64,000 bases of DNA from Micromonospora avicenniae (GCF_900156065.1 NZ_FTNF01000026.1:1-64000); one strand, 5' to 3'; positions 41,323 through 50,729 are shown, counted from the first letter of the stretch. The notes: a model not told the origin generated them from the letters alone. Numbers and translations are program-made.

Positions 41323-44028
41323 GTGAGCGCGCCAGTCAGCGTGGCTCAGCCGGACGCGGTCCGCCGCAAGGTCGAGGCGTGGCTGGCGGAGGACGACCCG
41401 GCGGACGCCATCGCGCTGACCGCCCGCCCCGAATGGCCGGCCGAGCCGGTGCTCAACATCGACGGCAGCCGCGTCCGGGTGGTTCCTTGCCCCACCCCGC
41501 TGGCCGCCCGCGCGGCTTTGCACGACCGGGCCGACGGCGAGCGGCTGGTGCTGCTGACCGAGCTGACCGACAGCGAGCTGGGCGACGGGCTCCTTGCCCA
41601 CCTGAGCAAGCAGACCGTCCGCAAGATCGACCCGTGGGACCTGGTCCGGCAGATATTCGGCGGGGTCAAGGGTCTCGATCCCACCCTCGTCCGGGTCGGA
41701 CGCTGGGTCGCCAACGCGCTCAGCGACCACGCCCCGCCGGACGGCTGGCCCGCCCCGCCCGGCGCGATCCTCACCCGCGACCACGCGCTGCGCAGCCTCA
41801 CCTCCGCACTGCTCGACCTGCCACCCGCCGAACTCGACGACAGCGGCCTGGTGCAGTGGAGCACCGACGCCAGCCGGCAACTGCGGTTCACCACCGTGCC
41901 CGACGTCGTCGCCGAGGGCGTCACGGCGTACCTGACCGGCACCGCCGGCCGCGCCGCCGTCCCGATCATGGCCGCCGTACGGGCCGGACACGGGGTGGAC
42001 GTCATCCCGTTGGGGCTGCTGGCCGGGCTGCTCTGGCCCGCCGGCAGCGAGCGGGCCGCCGAGGTGGAGGCCGCCGTCGGCCGGACCCGGCTGGAACCCC
42101 GGTTCGGCGGGCTTCGGTTGACCCCGCCGCAGGCCGAGGCGCTGCACCAGGCCGCCGAGGCGTGGGTCTACCGGACGGTCGACTCCGGTGACGACGGCCG
42201 GGCCGAGGCGATGCGGATGCTGCGCCGGGCCGAGGCGATCGCCGCCGAGATCGGCATCGCCGGGCTGCTCGGCGCGTCGAACGTCCTTCCCAGCGGCTTC
42301 GTCCAGCGGCTGCGGGCCTTCGCCGACGCTGTACGCCTCGCCGTGCCGGCCGGCGGATCGGCGCTGCCCGCCGCGGTGGCCCGGGCGCAGTCGGCGCTCG
42401 CCACCGTGGAGGCGCACCGGGCCGCCGAGCCGCGCCGGGTGGAAACCGCGCGGATGGCCGTACGCCTGCTGCGCTGGCTCCACACCGCCGACGGACCGTC
42501 GCCCGCCACCCTGCTCGACGCGCTGCACCGGCAGGTCCGCCACGACGGGTGGGTGGACCGGGCTCGGCTCGACGTCTTCGCCGGCGACCCCGACCAGCAG
42601 GTCGCCGAGGCGTACCGGCTGCTGCACCGTGCCGTGGACACCCGCCGGGCCCGGCACGACCAGCAGTTCGCCACGCTGCTCGCCGCCGCGACCAGCGCCG
42701 AGATCGAACCGGGTGCCCTGCTGCGGGTCGAGGACGTGCTCGACCGGGTGGTCCAGCCGATCGTCGACCAGGGCCGGCGCGTGCTGCTGCTCGTGATGGA
42801 CGGGATGAGCGTCGCGGCGGCCACGGAGCTGGCCGAATCGGTCACCCGTACCGGTGCGTGGGTGGAACTCACCCCCGGCGGCGGCCCCCGGACCGGCGTG
42901 CTGGCGGCCCTGCCCACGGTGACTGAGGTCAGCCGGTGCAGTCTGCTGAGCGGGCGCATCGTCGCCGGGAACCGGCAGGCCGAGCAGAAGGCGTTCCAGG
43001 AACGCTTCCCCGCCGGGCGGCTGCTGCACAAGGCGGCGTTGCGGGCCGGAGCCGGGGCGGCACTCGATCCGGATGTGCTGGCTCCCCTCGAGGACCGGTC
43101 GATCCCGCTGGTTGCCGCGGTGGTCAACACGATCGACGACGCCCTCGACCGCAGCGACCCGGGCACCACCGTCTGGGGCGAGGACACCATCACGGCTGTG
43201 GCAGACCTGCTGGCGTCGGCCGCCGATCGGGTGGTCGTCCTGGTCTCTGATCACGGCCACGTCGTCGACCGGGGCCCCGAGTCGGTCACCCTGCCCAGCG
43301 CCGGCAGCGAGAACCGGTGGCGCCTGCCGACCGACCCGGCCGGCGACGCCGAGGTCGCCGTGACCGGCAGTCGGGTGGCGCTCGGCGGCGGCACGGTCGT
43401 CCTGCCCTGGCGGGAGGAGGTGCGGTACGGCCCGCGCAAGGCTGGTTACCACGGTGGGGCCGCACCGGCGGAAGCGGTGATCCCGTTGGTGGTGCTGGCC
43501 GCCGGTGACGACCAGGCCGTACCGGGCTGGGCGGGCGCCCCGGTGGCCAGCCCCGACTGGTGGCGGGAACCCCTGGCCGATTCGTCGGCGCCTTCCGAGT
43601 CCGGCGCGACCACTCGACGTCGCTCACGTCGTCCCGTAGAGCAACAGTCCGAGGGTCTCTTCGATCTCGCACCGGTCGCCGCCGTGCCCGCCGCAGCCCC
43701 GCAGCCCGCCGCGACGGGGCCTGACCTGGTGACCGCCCTGCTCGCCAGCGACCGGTACGCCCAGCGGCGCGATCCCCGCATGCCGCTGGCAGACGAACGG
43801 GTGGCCGCGCTGCTGGGCACCCTGCTCGGCGGCGGCGACCGGGCCACCCTCGACACCCTCGCTGCCCGGGCCGGGGTCCCGGCCCATCGGATCAACGGCA
43901 CCGTCACCGCGTTGCGCCGGCTGCTCCAGGTCGAGGGCTATCCCGTCATCACCCTCGACCCGGACGGTCGCACCGTCCACCTCAACCGGGCGTTGCTGAT
44001 CGAACAGTTCGAGCTGGAGCCGCGGTGA
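41323..44028 (+). CDS. pglZ: BREX-2/Pgl phosphatase-like protein PglZ
   Basis: 901 residues. The PglZ domain, related to alkaline phosphatases, is visible from about 480: LLLVMDGMS with D493, then V-S-D-H-G-H with D643 and H644/H646, residues that normally coordinate metal. The N-terminal half is helical, with many Ala-Arg repeats (AMRMLRRAEAIAAEIG). A C-terminal winged-helix-like segment (TLAARAGVPAHRINGTVTALRRLLQVEGYPVITLDPDGRTV) follows. GTG 41323 with GGGCGGGG upstream was chosen; the open frame reaches back into pglY but that part is not credible. The stop overlaps brxD by 4 nt. Confidence 0.93.
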   Translation: MSAPVSVAQPDAVRRKVEAWLAEDDPADAIALTARPEWPAEPVLNIDGSRVRVVPCPTPLAARAALHDRADGERLVLLTELTDSELGDGLLAHLSKQTVRKIDPWDLVRQIFGGVKGLDPTLVRVGRWVANALSDHAPPDGWPAPPGAILTRDHALRSLTSALLDLPPAELDDSGLVQWSTDASRQLRFTTVPDVVAEGVTAYLTGTAGRAAVPIMAAVRAGHGVDVIPLGLLAGLLWPAGSERAAEVEAAVGRTRLEPRFGGLRLTPPQAEALHQAAEAWVYRTVDSGDDGRAEAMRMLRRAEAIAAEIGIAGLLGASNVLPSGFVQRLRAFADAVRLAVPAGGSALPAAVARAQSALATVEAHRAAEPRRVETARMAVRLLRWLHTADGPSPATLLDALHRQVRHDGWVDRARLDVFAGDPDQQVAEAYRLLHRAVDTRRARHDQQFATLLAAATSAEIEPGALLRVEDVLDRVVQPIVDQGRRVLLLVMDGMSVAAATELAESVTRTGAWVELTPGGGPRTGVLAALPTVTEVSRCSLLSGRIVAGNRQAEQKAFQERFPAGRLLHKAALRAGAGAALDPDVLAPLEDRSIPLVAAVVNTIDDALDRSDPGTTVWGEDTITAVADLLASAADRVVVLVSDHGHVVDRGPESVTLPSAGSENRWRLPTDPAGDAEVAVTGSRVALGGGTVVLPWREEVRYGPRKAGYHGGAAPAEAVIPLVVLAAGDDQAVPGWAGAPVASPDWWREPLADSSAPSESGATTRRRSRRPVEQQSEGLFDLAPVAAVPAAAPQPAATGPDLVTALLASDRYAQRRDPRMPLADERVAALLGTLLGGGDRATLDTLAARAGVPAHRINGTVTALRRLLQVEGYPVITLDPDGRTVHLNRALLIEQFELEPR

Positions 44029-45329
44029 CCCTGGAATTGTCGGCCCGCCGCCGTCGGGACATCGTCGACGCGCTGCGGCGCGGTGTGGTTCCGAGCAACG
44101 GACTCGACGCGCTCGCGGTCGGGTTGGACCGGTTCACCGCCGCACTCGACGACGACCTCGACCGCGTCGCCAGCGGCGGCAGCGTCTTCAAGGCCGTGCG
44201 CGGCGAGTACGGCGCCGGCAAGACGTTCTTCACCCGCTGGTTGGCCGAGCGCGCCAAGCGGCGGGGCTTCGCCGCCGCCGAGGTGCAGATCTCCGAACTG
44301 GAGACACCCCTGCACCGGATGGAGACTGTCTACCGTCGGCTGGTCGAACACCTCAGCACCGAGCAGTTCGCGCCGAGCGCCTTCCGGCCCGTACTCGATG
44401 GTTGGATCTTCGCGCTCGAAGAGGATGTCCTTGCCGGCGGTGCGGTCGTCGAGGACGATGCCGAGGCGCTGGACCGGGCCGTCGGCGAGCTGCTGGAGCG
44501 CCGGCTGGGCGACATCTCTCGCAGCACGCCGGGCTTCGCCGCGGCGCTGCGCGGCTACCGGGCCGCCACCGCCAGCGGTGACCACCTCACCGCCGACGGC
44601 CTGGCCGCCTGGCTGGGTGGCCAGCCGCATGTCGCCGCGTCCGCCCGCCGGGTCGCCGGGGTGAAGGGCGACCTCGACCACTACGGCGCGTTGAGCTTCC
44701 TGCGGGGGCTGCTCACCGTCCTGCGTGACAGCGGCCACCAGGGGCTGCTGCTGGTGCTCGACGAGGTCGAGACGCTGCAACGGGTGCGCTCCGACGCGCG
44801 GGACAAGGCACTCAACGCCCTCCGGCAGCTCATCGACGAGGTGCATGCGGACCGCTTCCCCGGCCTGCTGCTGGTGATCACCGGGACACCCACGTTCTTC
44901 GACGGCCCGCAGGGCGTCCAGCGCCTCGCGCCGCTCGCGCAACGGCTCGCGACCGACCTCGGCCCCGACCCGCGCTGGGACAACCCCCGGGCCACCCAAC
45001 TGCGCCTGCCCGGGTTCACCGTCGACGCCCTGGTGGAACTCGGCAGCAGGGTCCGCGCCATCTACGCCAGCGCTCAGGTCGACGCCCGGGTGGACGACGA
45101 CTACCTGGCCACGCTTGCCCGGGCGGTCACCGGCGCGCTGGGGGGCCAGGTCGGGGTGGCACCCCGCGTCTATCTCAAGAAGCTCGTTGCGGATGTCTTC
45201 GACCGGGTGGACCAGTTCGCCGACTGGGAACCACGGCGGCACTACGCGCTGACCCTGCGCGCCGACGAGCTGACCGAGGTCGAACGCAACGCCGCCGCCT
45301 CGGCCGACGACATCGAACTGCCGATCTGA
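44025..45329 (+). CDS. brxD: BREX-2 ATP-binding protein BrxD
   Basis: 434 residues. AAA-type ATPase with Walker A G60-E-Y-G-A-G-K-T (VRGEYGAGKTFF) and Walker B LLLVLDEVETLQR, followed by a sensor region LLLVITGTPTFFDGP. The N-terminus ARRRRDIVDALRRGVVPSNGLDALAVG is the standard start of the family. BrxD occurs with BrxHI in BREX type 2 and is presumed to load or regulate the helicase. GTG 44025 overlaps the pglZ stop (GTGA); brxHI starts 1 nt after its own stop. Confidence 0.93.
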   Translation: MTLELSARRRRDIVDALRRGVVPSNGLDALAVGLDRFTAALDDDLDRVASGGSVFKAVRGEYGAGKTFFTRWLAERAKRRGFAAAEVQISELETPLHRMETVYRRLVEHLSTEQFAPSAFRPVLDGWIFALEEDVLAGGAVVEDDAEALDRAVGELLERRLGDISRSTPGFAAALRGYRAATASGDHLTADGLAAWLGGQPHVAASARRVAGVKGDLDHYGALSFLRGLLTVLRDSGHQGLLLVLDEVETLQRVRSDARDKALNALRQLIDEVHADRFPGLLLVITGTPTFFDGPQGVQRLAPLAQRLATDLGPDPRWDNPRATQLRLPGFTVDALVELGSRVRAIYASAQVDARVDDDYLATLARAVTGALGGQVGVAPRVYLKKLVADVFDRVDQFADWEPRRHYALTLRADELTEVERNAAASADDIELPI

Positions 45330-45330
45330 C

Positions 45331-47430
45331 ATGCCGCCGGACCTCGACCCGATCGTGGTGCACCATCTGGTCAACACCTTGGGCTGGCGTGACCTGCGCC
45401 CGATGCAGCGGGCCGCCATCCCGCCGATACGCGGCAGCATGGATGCCCTGCTCCTCGCCCCGACCGCCGGCGGCAAGACGGAAGCGGCGCTGTTTCCGCT
45501 GCTCAGTCGGATGGCGGAACAGCGGTGGACGGGTACCTCGGTGCTCTACCTCGCCCCGCTGAAGGCGTTGCTCAACAACCTTCAGCCCCGGATCGAGCGT
45601 TACGCCGGCTGGCTCGGACGACGGGCCGCCGTCTGGCACGGCGACGTCAGCACCTCCCGCCGCCGGGCGGTGCTCTTCGAACGGCCCGATATCCTGCTCA
45701 CCACGCCCGAGTCGTTGGAATCCATGCTGGTCAGCACGAAGGTCGACCATCGGTTGTTCTTCGCGGACCTGCAGGCCGTCGTCGTCGACGAGGTGCACGC
45801 CTTCGCCGGTGATGACCGGGGCTGGCATCTGCTTGCGGTGCTGGAACGGCTGACCCGGGTGGCGGGCCGAACCCTACAGCGGATCGGACTGTCCGCCACC
45901 GTCGGCAACCCCGGGGAACTGCTCACCTGGCTACAGGGATCGGGCGCGGGCAGCCGGCCGGCACAGGTGGTGGCACCGGATGTGGTCGCGGTGGTCGATC
46001 GCCCGCCGCCCGGCGATATCGAGCTGGACTACGTTGGCTCGTTGGCCAACGCCGCGACGGTGATCGCCGGATTGCACGCCGGCGAGAAGCGCCTCGTCTT
46101 CTGCGAGTCCCGGCAGACCGTCGAAGAACTCGGGCAACTGCTGCGGGAGAAGGGAATTAGGACCTTCCTCTCCCACGCGTCGCTCTCCGTCGACGAGCGT
46201 CGCCGCGCCGAGCAGGCGTTCAGCGAAGCCCGGGACTGCGTCATCGTCTCCACTAGCACCCTCGAGCTGGGTATCGACGTGGGTGACCTGGACCGGGTGA
46301 TCCAGATTGACGCGCCGGGCACGGTGGCGTCGTTCCTCCAACGCCTCGGCCGCACCGGCCGGCGTCCGGGGAGCAGCCGCAACTGCCTCTTCCTTACCCT
46401 CGACGGCGACGCGCTGACCGAGGCGGCCGCGCTTCTGCAGCTCTGGGCCAGGGGCTGGGTGGAGCCGGTGAACGCACCACCCGAGCCGCGGCACATCGTC
46501 GCCCAGCAGGTGCTCGCGCTCTGCCTGCAAGAGCATCGGGTCGGCGACCAGCTGTGGACGCAGGCGTGGAACGGGCTGCCGCCCTTCGGCGAGAGTGGCC
46601 GCCCGATCGTCCGTCATCTGGTGGAGCAGGGTTACCTCGACCAGGACGGTGGGATGCTGTTCATCGGCCCGGCCGCCGAGCAGCGCTTCGGTCGCCGGCA
46701 CTTCATGGACCTGACCGCGGTCTTCACCGGACCGCCGGAATTCACCGTGCTGACCGGACGGAACGAGCTCGGTCGGATCGACCCGAGCCTGCTCACCGAG
46801 GAGGTCCGAGGCGACCGTCGGCTGCTGTTGGGTGGCCGAAGCTGGCGCGTCACCTACATCGACTGGCGTCGGCGGCGGTGCTTTGTGGAGCCCGCCGACG
46901 GGGGCGGCCGCGCCCGGTGGCGGGGCAGCGGCTGGGCCTACCTGGGCTTCGAGCTGAACCGCGCCATGCGGGATGTCCTGCTCGGTGCGGACCCGCCCGT
47001 CGCCATCACCCGCCGGGCGGCGGCCCGACTGGCCGAGGTACGTGCCGAAAAGGCGCACCTCGTGCATCCGGGCGGAACGGTCATCGTGCGAGAGAAGGAC
47101 GGCGACCTGCGCTGGTGGACCTGGGCCGGCTTCCGGGCGAACGCCACCCTGACCGCGACCCTCGGCGAGGTCGTCGACCCGGTGGAGAGGTTCGACGACT
47201 GCAGTATTCGGCTCCGGGAAGACCTGACGCCACGAGCCTGGCGGTCGCTGACGGCGGACGTCGCTGACCGGCTGTGCCTGCCGGAGGTCGACGAGAAGGC
47301 GCTGGTCGGCCTCAAATTCAACGCCGCCCTGCCGACACGGCTTGCCACGGCGACCCTGGCGGCCCGACTGGCGGACCTGGACCGGGCGGCCATGGTGGTG
47401 GACGAGCCGGCGCGATTCCTGGTCACCTGA
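45331..47430 (+). CDS. brxHI: BREX-2 Lhr-like helicase BrxHI
   Basis: 699 residues. Superfamily 2 helicase: motif I A43-P-T-A-G-G-K-T50, motif II D153-E-V-H156, motif III LSATVGNP, motif IV region LVFCESRQTVEEL, motif V VIVSTSTLELGIDVGDLDRVIQ and motif VI QRLGRTGRRPG. The rest resembles the Lhr C-terminal winged-helix and beta-barrel parts (RRHFMDLTAVFTGPPEFTVL, VTYIDWRRRRCFVEP). ATG 45331. Last gene of the pglY-pglZ-brxD-brxHI operon. With it, all six core genes of BREX type 2 are present and intact. Confidence 0.93.
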   Translation: MPPDLDPIVVHHLVNTLGWRDLRPMQRAAIPPIRGSMDALLLAPTAGGKTEAALFPLLSRMAEQRWTGTSVLYLAPLKALLNNLQPRIERYAGWLGRRAAVWHGDVSTSRRRAVLFERPDILLTTPESLESMLVSTKVDHRLFFADLQAVVVDEVHAFAGDDRGWHLLAVLERLTRVAGRTLQRIGLSATVGNPGELLTWLQGSGAGSRPAQVVAPDVVAVVDRPPPGDIELDYVGSLANAATVIAGLHAGEKRLVFCESRQTVEELGQLLREKGIRTFLSHASLSVDERRRAEQAFSEARDCVIVSTSTLELGIDVGDLDRVIQIDAPGTVASFLQRLGRTGRRPGSSRNCLFLTLDGDALTEAAALLQLWARGWVEPVNAPPEPRHIVAQQVLALCLQEHRVGDQLWTQAWNGLPPFGESGRPIVRHLVEQGYLDQDGGMLFIGPAAEQRFGRRHFMDLTAVFTGPPEFTVLTGRNELGRIDPSLLTEEVRGDRRLLLGGRSWRVTYIDWRRRRCFVEPADGGGRARWRGSGWAYLGFELNRAMRDVLLGADPPVAITRRAAARLAEVRAEKAHLVHPGGTVIVREKDGDLRWWTWAGFRANATLTATLGEVVDPVERFDDCSIRLREDLTPRAWRSLTADVADRLCLPEVDEKALVGLKFNAALPTRLATATLAARLADLDRAAMVVDEPARFLVT

Positions 47431-47708
47431 GCTGTTTCGCCCCGGGCTGACCCAGCCCGGGGAATGCCGGCGCAGCACAACCGGTCACCGGCGCCAGTGG
47501 CATGGCAGGACGGCGATCCAACCCTTCCCGCTGATGTGGATCAGTAGCCATATCGAGCTCATGGACTCGGCTGGCCCGCCGCAGTAGGCGTTCGACGGAC
47601 GCGCGTGCCGTTGTGGGGCTGATGGTTCCGCTGTTCGACGGAGCGCGCGGGGCTGCAGGGGCGGCGACAATCGCGGTACGCCCTCTCACTGGAGATGCCG
47701 TGCCGCAG

Positions 47709-48602
47709 ATGCCCGGTCCGCCTGAGCCCTCAGCGCAACAGTCGCCGGGACCCGATGGGTTGGCGGCCGTAGATCCCTCACTGGTACCAGCCGTGGCCGC
47801 AGGGACCCCATCTCGAAATGCAAGGGTGGGCCTCGTCCTGCTGGTGGTGGTCGTGGGTGGGTTGTTCATGTGCTGCGTAGGTGGAACGGGCCTGGCCACT
47901 CTTGGTCTGATCATCGGCGACCCCACGCTCCCTCGCCCTGCTCCGGCCAGCCCTGCTACCGAACCGGCACCCTTACCGAGCGCCCGCACGCCGGAGCCCG
48001 CCTCCACCACCACTGTGCGTACCTCACCAACCGCTACGCCTACCACGCCCCCGGCAGCGACAACTCGCGAGGCGAAGCCTGAACATCCCGCAGCTGCCTA
48101 CGAAGTCTTTGAACGACGAGACGTCAGCGCCGGCTCCGGCGATCGTCGTCTCGCCCTCCGGGTGGAACTACGCGTCTACCCCGTTACCGGCCAGCAGGTC
48201 ACTGACGTGGCGTCACAGATTATCGAGAGCCATCGAGGCCAGGGATGGCAGGCGCTGTCGATCGTGGTCACCTATGACCGGCGTGAGGTCGTGCCGAGCT
48301 ACGCGGTCTACGAATGGGCGCCAGAGGGGCGCTGGTCGGACGCCGCCAAGGGAGACGCCGCGTCCTGGCGAGGCTACCGGCTCAATCAAACCGTCGTCCG
48401 GGACAAGCTGACGCAGCCCAACACCTGCAAGGTCCCGACGGAGCAGGCATACATGCTCAACAACGAGTTCAACCAGGCAACCGAGGACGACGTAGAAATC
48501 AGCGAGGAAGCGGTACTGACGGAAATCGCCAAACGGCACAACATCCCGACCACCCGCGCCGAGGAACTAGTTCTGACCGTCGAGGACTGGACGATGTGCT
48601 GA
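47709..48602 (+). CDS. Single-pass membrane protein of unknown function
   Basis: 297 residues. A Pro-rich N-terminus (MPGPPEPSAQQSPGPDG) and one membrane helix (VGLVLLVVVVGGLFMCCVGGTGLATLGLI) are followed by a Pro/Thr-rich stalk (PASPATEPAPLPSARTPEPASTTTV) and a folded C-terminal domain (YEVFERRDVSAGSGDRRLALRVELRVYP ... GWQALSIVVTYDRRE) with a terminal Cys. Topology is cytoplasmic N-terminus with the domain outside. ATG 47709 follows a GGAGA-like site; the open frame starts at 47613. No family assigned. It may be cargo, or the resumption of ordinary genome after BREX. Confidence 0.7.
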   Translation: MPGPPEPSAQQSPGPDGLAAVDPSLVPAVAAGTPSRNARVGLVLLVVVVGGLFMCCVGGTGLATLGLIIGDPTLPRPAPASPATEPAPLPSARTPEPASTTTVRTSPTATPTTPPAATTREAKPEHPAAAYEVFERRDVSAGSGDRRLALRVELRVYPVTGQQVTDVASQIIESHRGQGWQALSIVVTYDRREVVPSYAVYEWAPEGRWSDAAKGDAASWRGYRLNQTVVRDKLTQPNTCKVPTEQAYMLNNEFNQATEDDVEISEEAVLTEIAKRHNIPTTRAEELVLTVEDWTMC

Positions 48603-49243
48603 GCCACTGGGCGCGACACGCAGCAGCGGATGGCGGAACCGCAACATACTCGTCATTCCGATACGCGGAGCCAGCCAAACGTCCCTCACTCGCGCCGTGA
48701 CGCGGGGGGTCTGCCACCGCGACGGCGAGCTGCCACCGCGAGGTTGTAGGTGCGTCGGCCGTCGACCGGGACCAGATAGACGGCGGACACCACGAGAGTA
48801 ACCAGCCCGCAGCGCACAAGGCGTGCGCTGCGGGCTCGGCTCCGCCGCGCTTCTAGACGGTGAACGCCTAGGCTGACGTGGGTGTCAGCGTCGGCGTAGG
48901 ACCAGTCTTGTTGCTACCGACCTCGGTGATCGTCACGAATTCCCGGCCATTGCTTTGAGCGCCTGGGCCGCTGCTGTCGCCTGGGTCAGCTGGCCGGCGC
49001 CGGTGTCTCGGTTCACCACTGTCGACCGACAGCAGCCGGTAGGGGTAGCCACGCAGGTCGACACCGGCCGGAGGCAACGGCGGATGGCGGATCGATATCA
49101 CCCCCACCCACCACGACATCCCGTTCGCCAGCAACGGCCGGCGAGGAGACTCGCACCACCCGCGTCGTCCCCTGGCCATCGGGCCGCCGGGTCGGCCCCT
49201 ACCGGTCGGGCCAGCTCTGCCTACGTCCGTAGCGGTGCAAGGG
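48603..49243. other. Intergenic stretch with strong hairpin, 641 bp
   Basis: Contains a perfect 14-bp hairpin at 48804-48836 and a direct repeat CTGCCACCGCGA near 48713 and 48730. A minus-strand frame at 48868-49179 contains WWVGVISIRHPPLPPAGVDLRG, which might be a decayed fragment, but it has no binding site and no recognised family. The stretch separates two convergent genes. Confidence 0.45.
48804..48836. terminator. Perfect 14-bp hairpin, bidirectional terminator
   Basis: Arms 48804-48817 and 48823-48836 with a 5-nt loop, located between convergent genes (membrane protein on plus, HEPN protein on minus). GC-rich stem without T-run. Confidence 0.75.
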
Positions 49244-49930
49244 TCAGAGCTTCGCGGGATTCAGCCCCAGCACCAGCGGCACTCTGTAGGGCCAGGTCGG
49301 CACCGGCTGACCGACGTACGCCGCAGCGGCGTCGGCGGTCACCTTGACCACCGCCCGGAGGAACCGCATGCAGTCGATCGCGTCGGTGAGTCGCACCGCT
49401 ACCGTCGACGACCGCTCGCGTACCCCCTGCAGGACGTTGACCTGCGGCATGCTGGCGTGCCCGTGTGCCACCCCGTGCCGGACCGTCAACCACTGATTCA
49501 GGGCCTTCACAACGTGGCTGTGTTCGACGAGCACCTTCTTCCCGGCCACGCGCTGCTGCCATATCCAATGCGGTCGAGGGTCGAACCCAACCCGCAAGAG
49601 GAGCTGCCGGGTCTGGTCGGGGCCGGGCGTCGAGAACTTCTCCAGCGATGAGTTGAAGTCGGTCTCCCACTGCCGCATCGCGCCCGCGAGCAGAGGCGAA
49701 GGCGCGACCGCCTTGACCTGTGTCAGGGTCGCGTCCCGAAGCGTAGCGGCCAAATCCTGGACGAACGCCTGCCAGGTTGCTGCTGCAATGACCACCAGAC
49801 CCCGGTTAAGCGATGTCTCCTCGACGCGACGACCGCGGCCACCGTCGCCGACCGCACGGTGGACCTTGATGATGTTCTGGCAGTGCTCCAGCGCCTTGAT
49901 GAAGTTGTCCACCGTCTCCTGGACGTCCAC
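49244..49930 (-). CDS. HEPN-domain protein (RiboL-PSP-HEPN-like), candidate ribonuclease
   Basis: 228 residues, mostly helical. The HEPN catalytic pattern R-x4-H is clear as R151-H-G-V-A-H156 in WLTVRHGVAHGH; the Trp-rich N-terminal half (VVIAAATWQAFVQDLAATLRD) matches the RiboL-PSP-HEPN group that occurs in defence islands. HEPN proteins often cut RNA to stop growth on infection, usually restrained by a partner; no partner nucleotidyltransferase (MNT) gene is adjacent. Start is GTG 49930. The gene stands alone between BREX-2 and the Wadjet-like operon and next to an IS630 relic. Confidence 0.75.
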   Translation of the reverse strand: MDVQETVDNFIKALEHCQNIIKVHRAVGDGGRGRRVEETSLNRGLVVIAAATWQAFVQDLAATLRDATLTQVKAVAPSPLLAGAMRQWETDFNSSLEKFSTPGPDQTRQLLLRVGFDPRPHWIWQQRVAGKKVLVEHSHVVKALNQWLTVRHGVAHGHASMPQVNVLQGVRERSSTVAVRLTDAIDCMRFLRAVVKVTADAAAAYVGQPVPTWPYRVPLVLGLNPAKL

Positions 49931-49995
49931 AGGGCCCCCTGTCCCGACTGAGAGAAGTCCTCACTCTCATGATTCTCGCGCTCGCTGCAGCGCTA

Positions 49996-50291
49996 GTGCC
50001 CTGACCATGAACGTTCACGGTGTTGGCTCAGGCTGCGCGGGTGGCGGGTTGGCCCCATCGGTGTTGTCGTTCGCTGCGGATGCGGATGCGGATGCGGATG
50101 CGGATGCGGATGCGGGCGCGTTCGCGGCGTTGGGCGGACAGGACGTCGGGGTGGCGGGCGTTGGCGTTGCGCCAGCGCAGGTAGGCCTGCAGTTTCCGGG
50201 TGAGCGCGGTGTGGTTGGGGTCGTTCAAGCCGGCGATGAGAAGGTGCGTAGCGGCCCGAACTGGGCCTCGATCGGGTTGGCCCAGGAGGCG
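49996..50291 (-). mobile_element. Decayed IS630-family copy with hexanucleotide expansion
   Basis: One IR-like end starts at 49996, preceded by TA (49994-49995), and differs from the intact copy's end by a few bases. The C-terminal part of a transposase follows (LTRKLQAYLRWRNANARHP and RWGQPATRAA readable on the minus strand), broken by a one-base deletion near 50240 relative to the copy at 24.5 kb. Similarity stops abruptly near 50291. Inside it lies a run of the unit TGCGGA. Same orientation as the intact copy. Confidence 0.8.
50075..50115. repeat. Hexanucleotide tandem repeat (TGCGGA), six units
   Basis: Six complete TGCGGA units at 50075-50110 plus a partial one. The intact IS630 copy has a single unit at the same place, so the run arose by expansion of about 30 bp. 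It keeps the frame and would encode alternating Arg-Ile in the dead transposase. Confidence 0.9.
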
Positions 50292-50729
50292 GCTGCTCCC
50301 GCCGGAGTGACTCCTTGATCATCTCATCGGACTCCCCCGCCAAGGGGCGGCGACTGCCATGACACTGCTTCTGCTGCGTCTTGCACCTGATGATCAGCGC
50401 GATTCCGCCCTCTGAGGCAGTGCGGTGAAGGCGGTTCGGAATAGCGAGGGACTGTTGCCTGGCTGCGATGGGTGCACAATCGGACGGTGACCTTGGACCT
50501 GCTGATAGTAATGCCGGTGTCTGCTTGGTCGTGTCGAGCCGGACGGGCGCAACGCCCGCACGGTCGATCAGCCGGGGGAAAGATGGTACGAGCCGAGGTT
50601 CCTCGTAGCGGTTGCGGGTCGAGATGCCGACGGTGGGCATTGCCCTGGCTGCAGCAGTTGCTGCGTGGGCCGCACGGAGACTTTACCGGCCGCGTGATCT
50701 GCTGGGTGACCGCCGCGGGTGCGGCCTAG
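50292..50729. other. Upstream region of the SMC operon, 438 bp
   Basis: No supported gene; short frames have unlikely composition. It should hold the promoter of the Wadjet-like operon, probably in the slightly AT-richer part near 50440-50520, but no element could be chosen with confidence. No clear binding site precedes the first gene, which begins 2 nt after an in-frame stop of an overlapping frame. Confidence 0.4.

Noticed and set aside
44083..44664. Plus-strand frame within brxD
   Set aside because: Ser/Thr/Pro-rich, out of frame with the conserved ATPase motifs; overlap shadow.
48868..49179. 103-codon minus-strand frame between convergent genes
   Set aside because: Part of it looks protein-like, but there is no start signal and the end is low complexity; may be a decayed fragment.
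50075..50115. Hexanucleotide run as a CRISPR-like array
   Set aside because: Units of 6 bp without spacers; simple slippage inside a dead transposase. No CRISPR array or cas gene was seen in the window.
50472..50729. 85-codon frame ending just before the first SMC-operon gene
   Set aside because: Composition unlike neighbouring genes, no binding site, no recognised domain; probably the operon's leader region.
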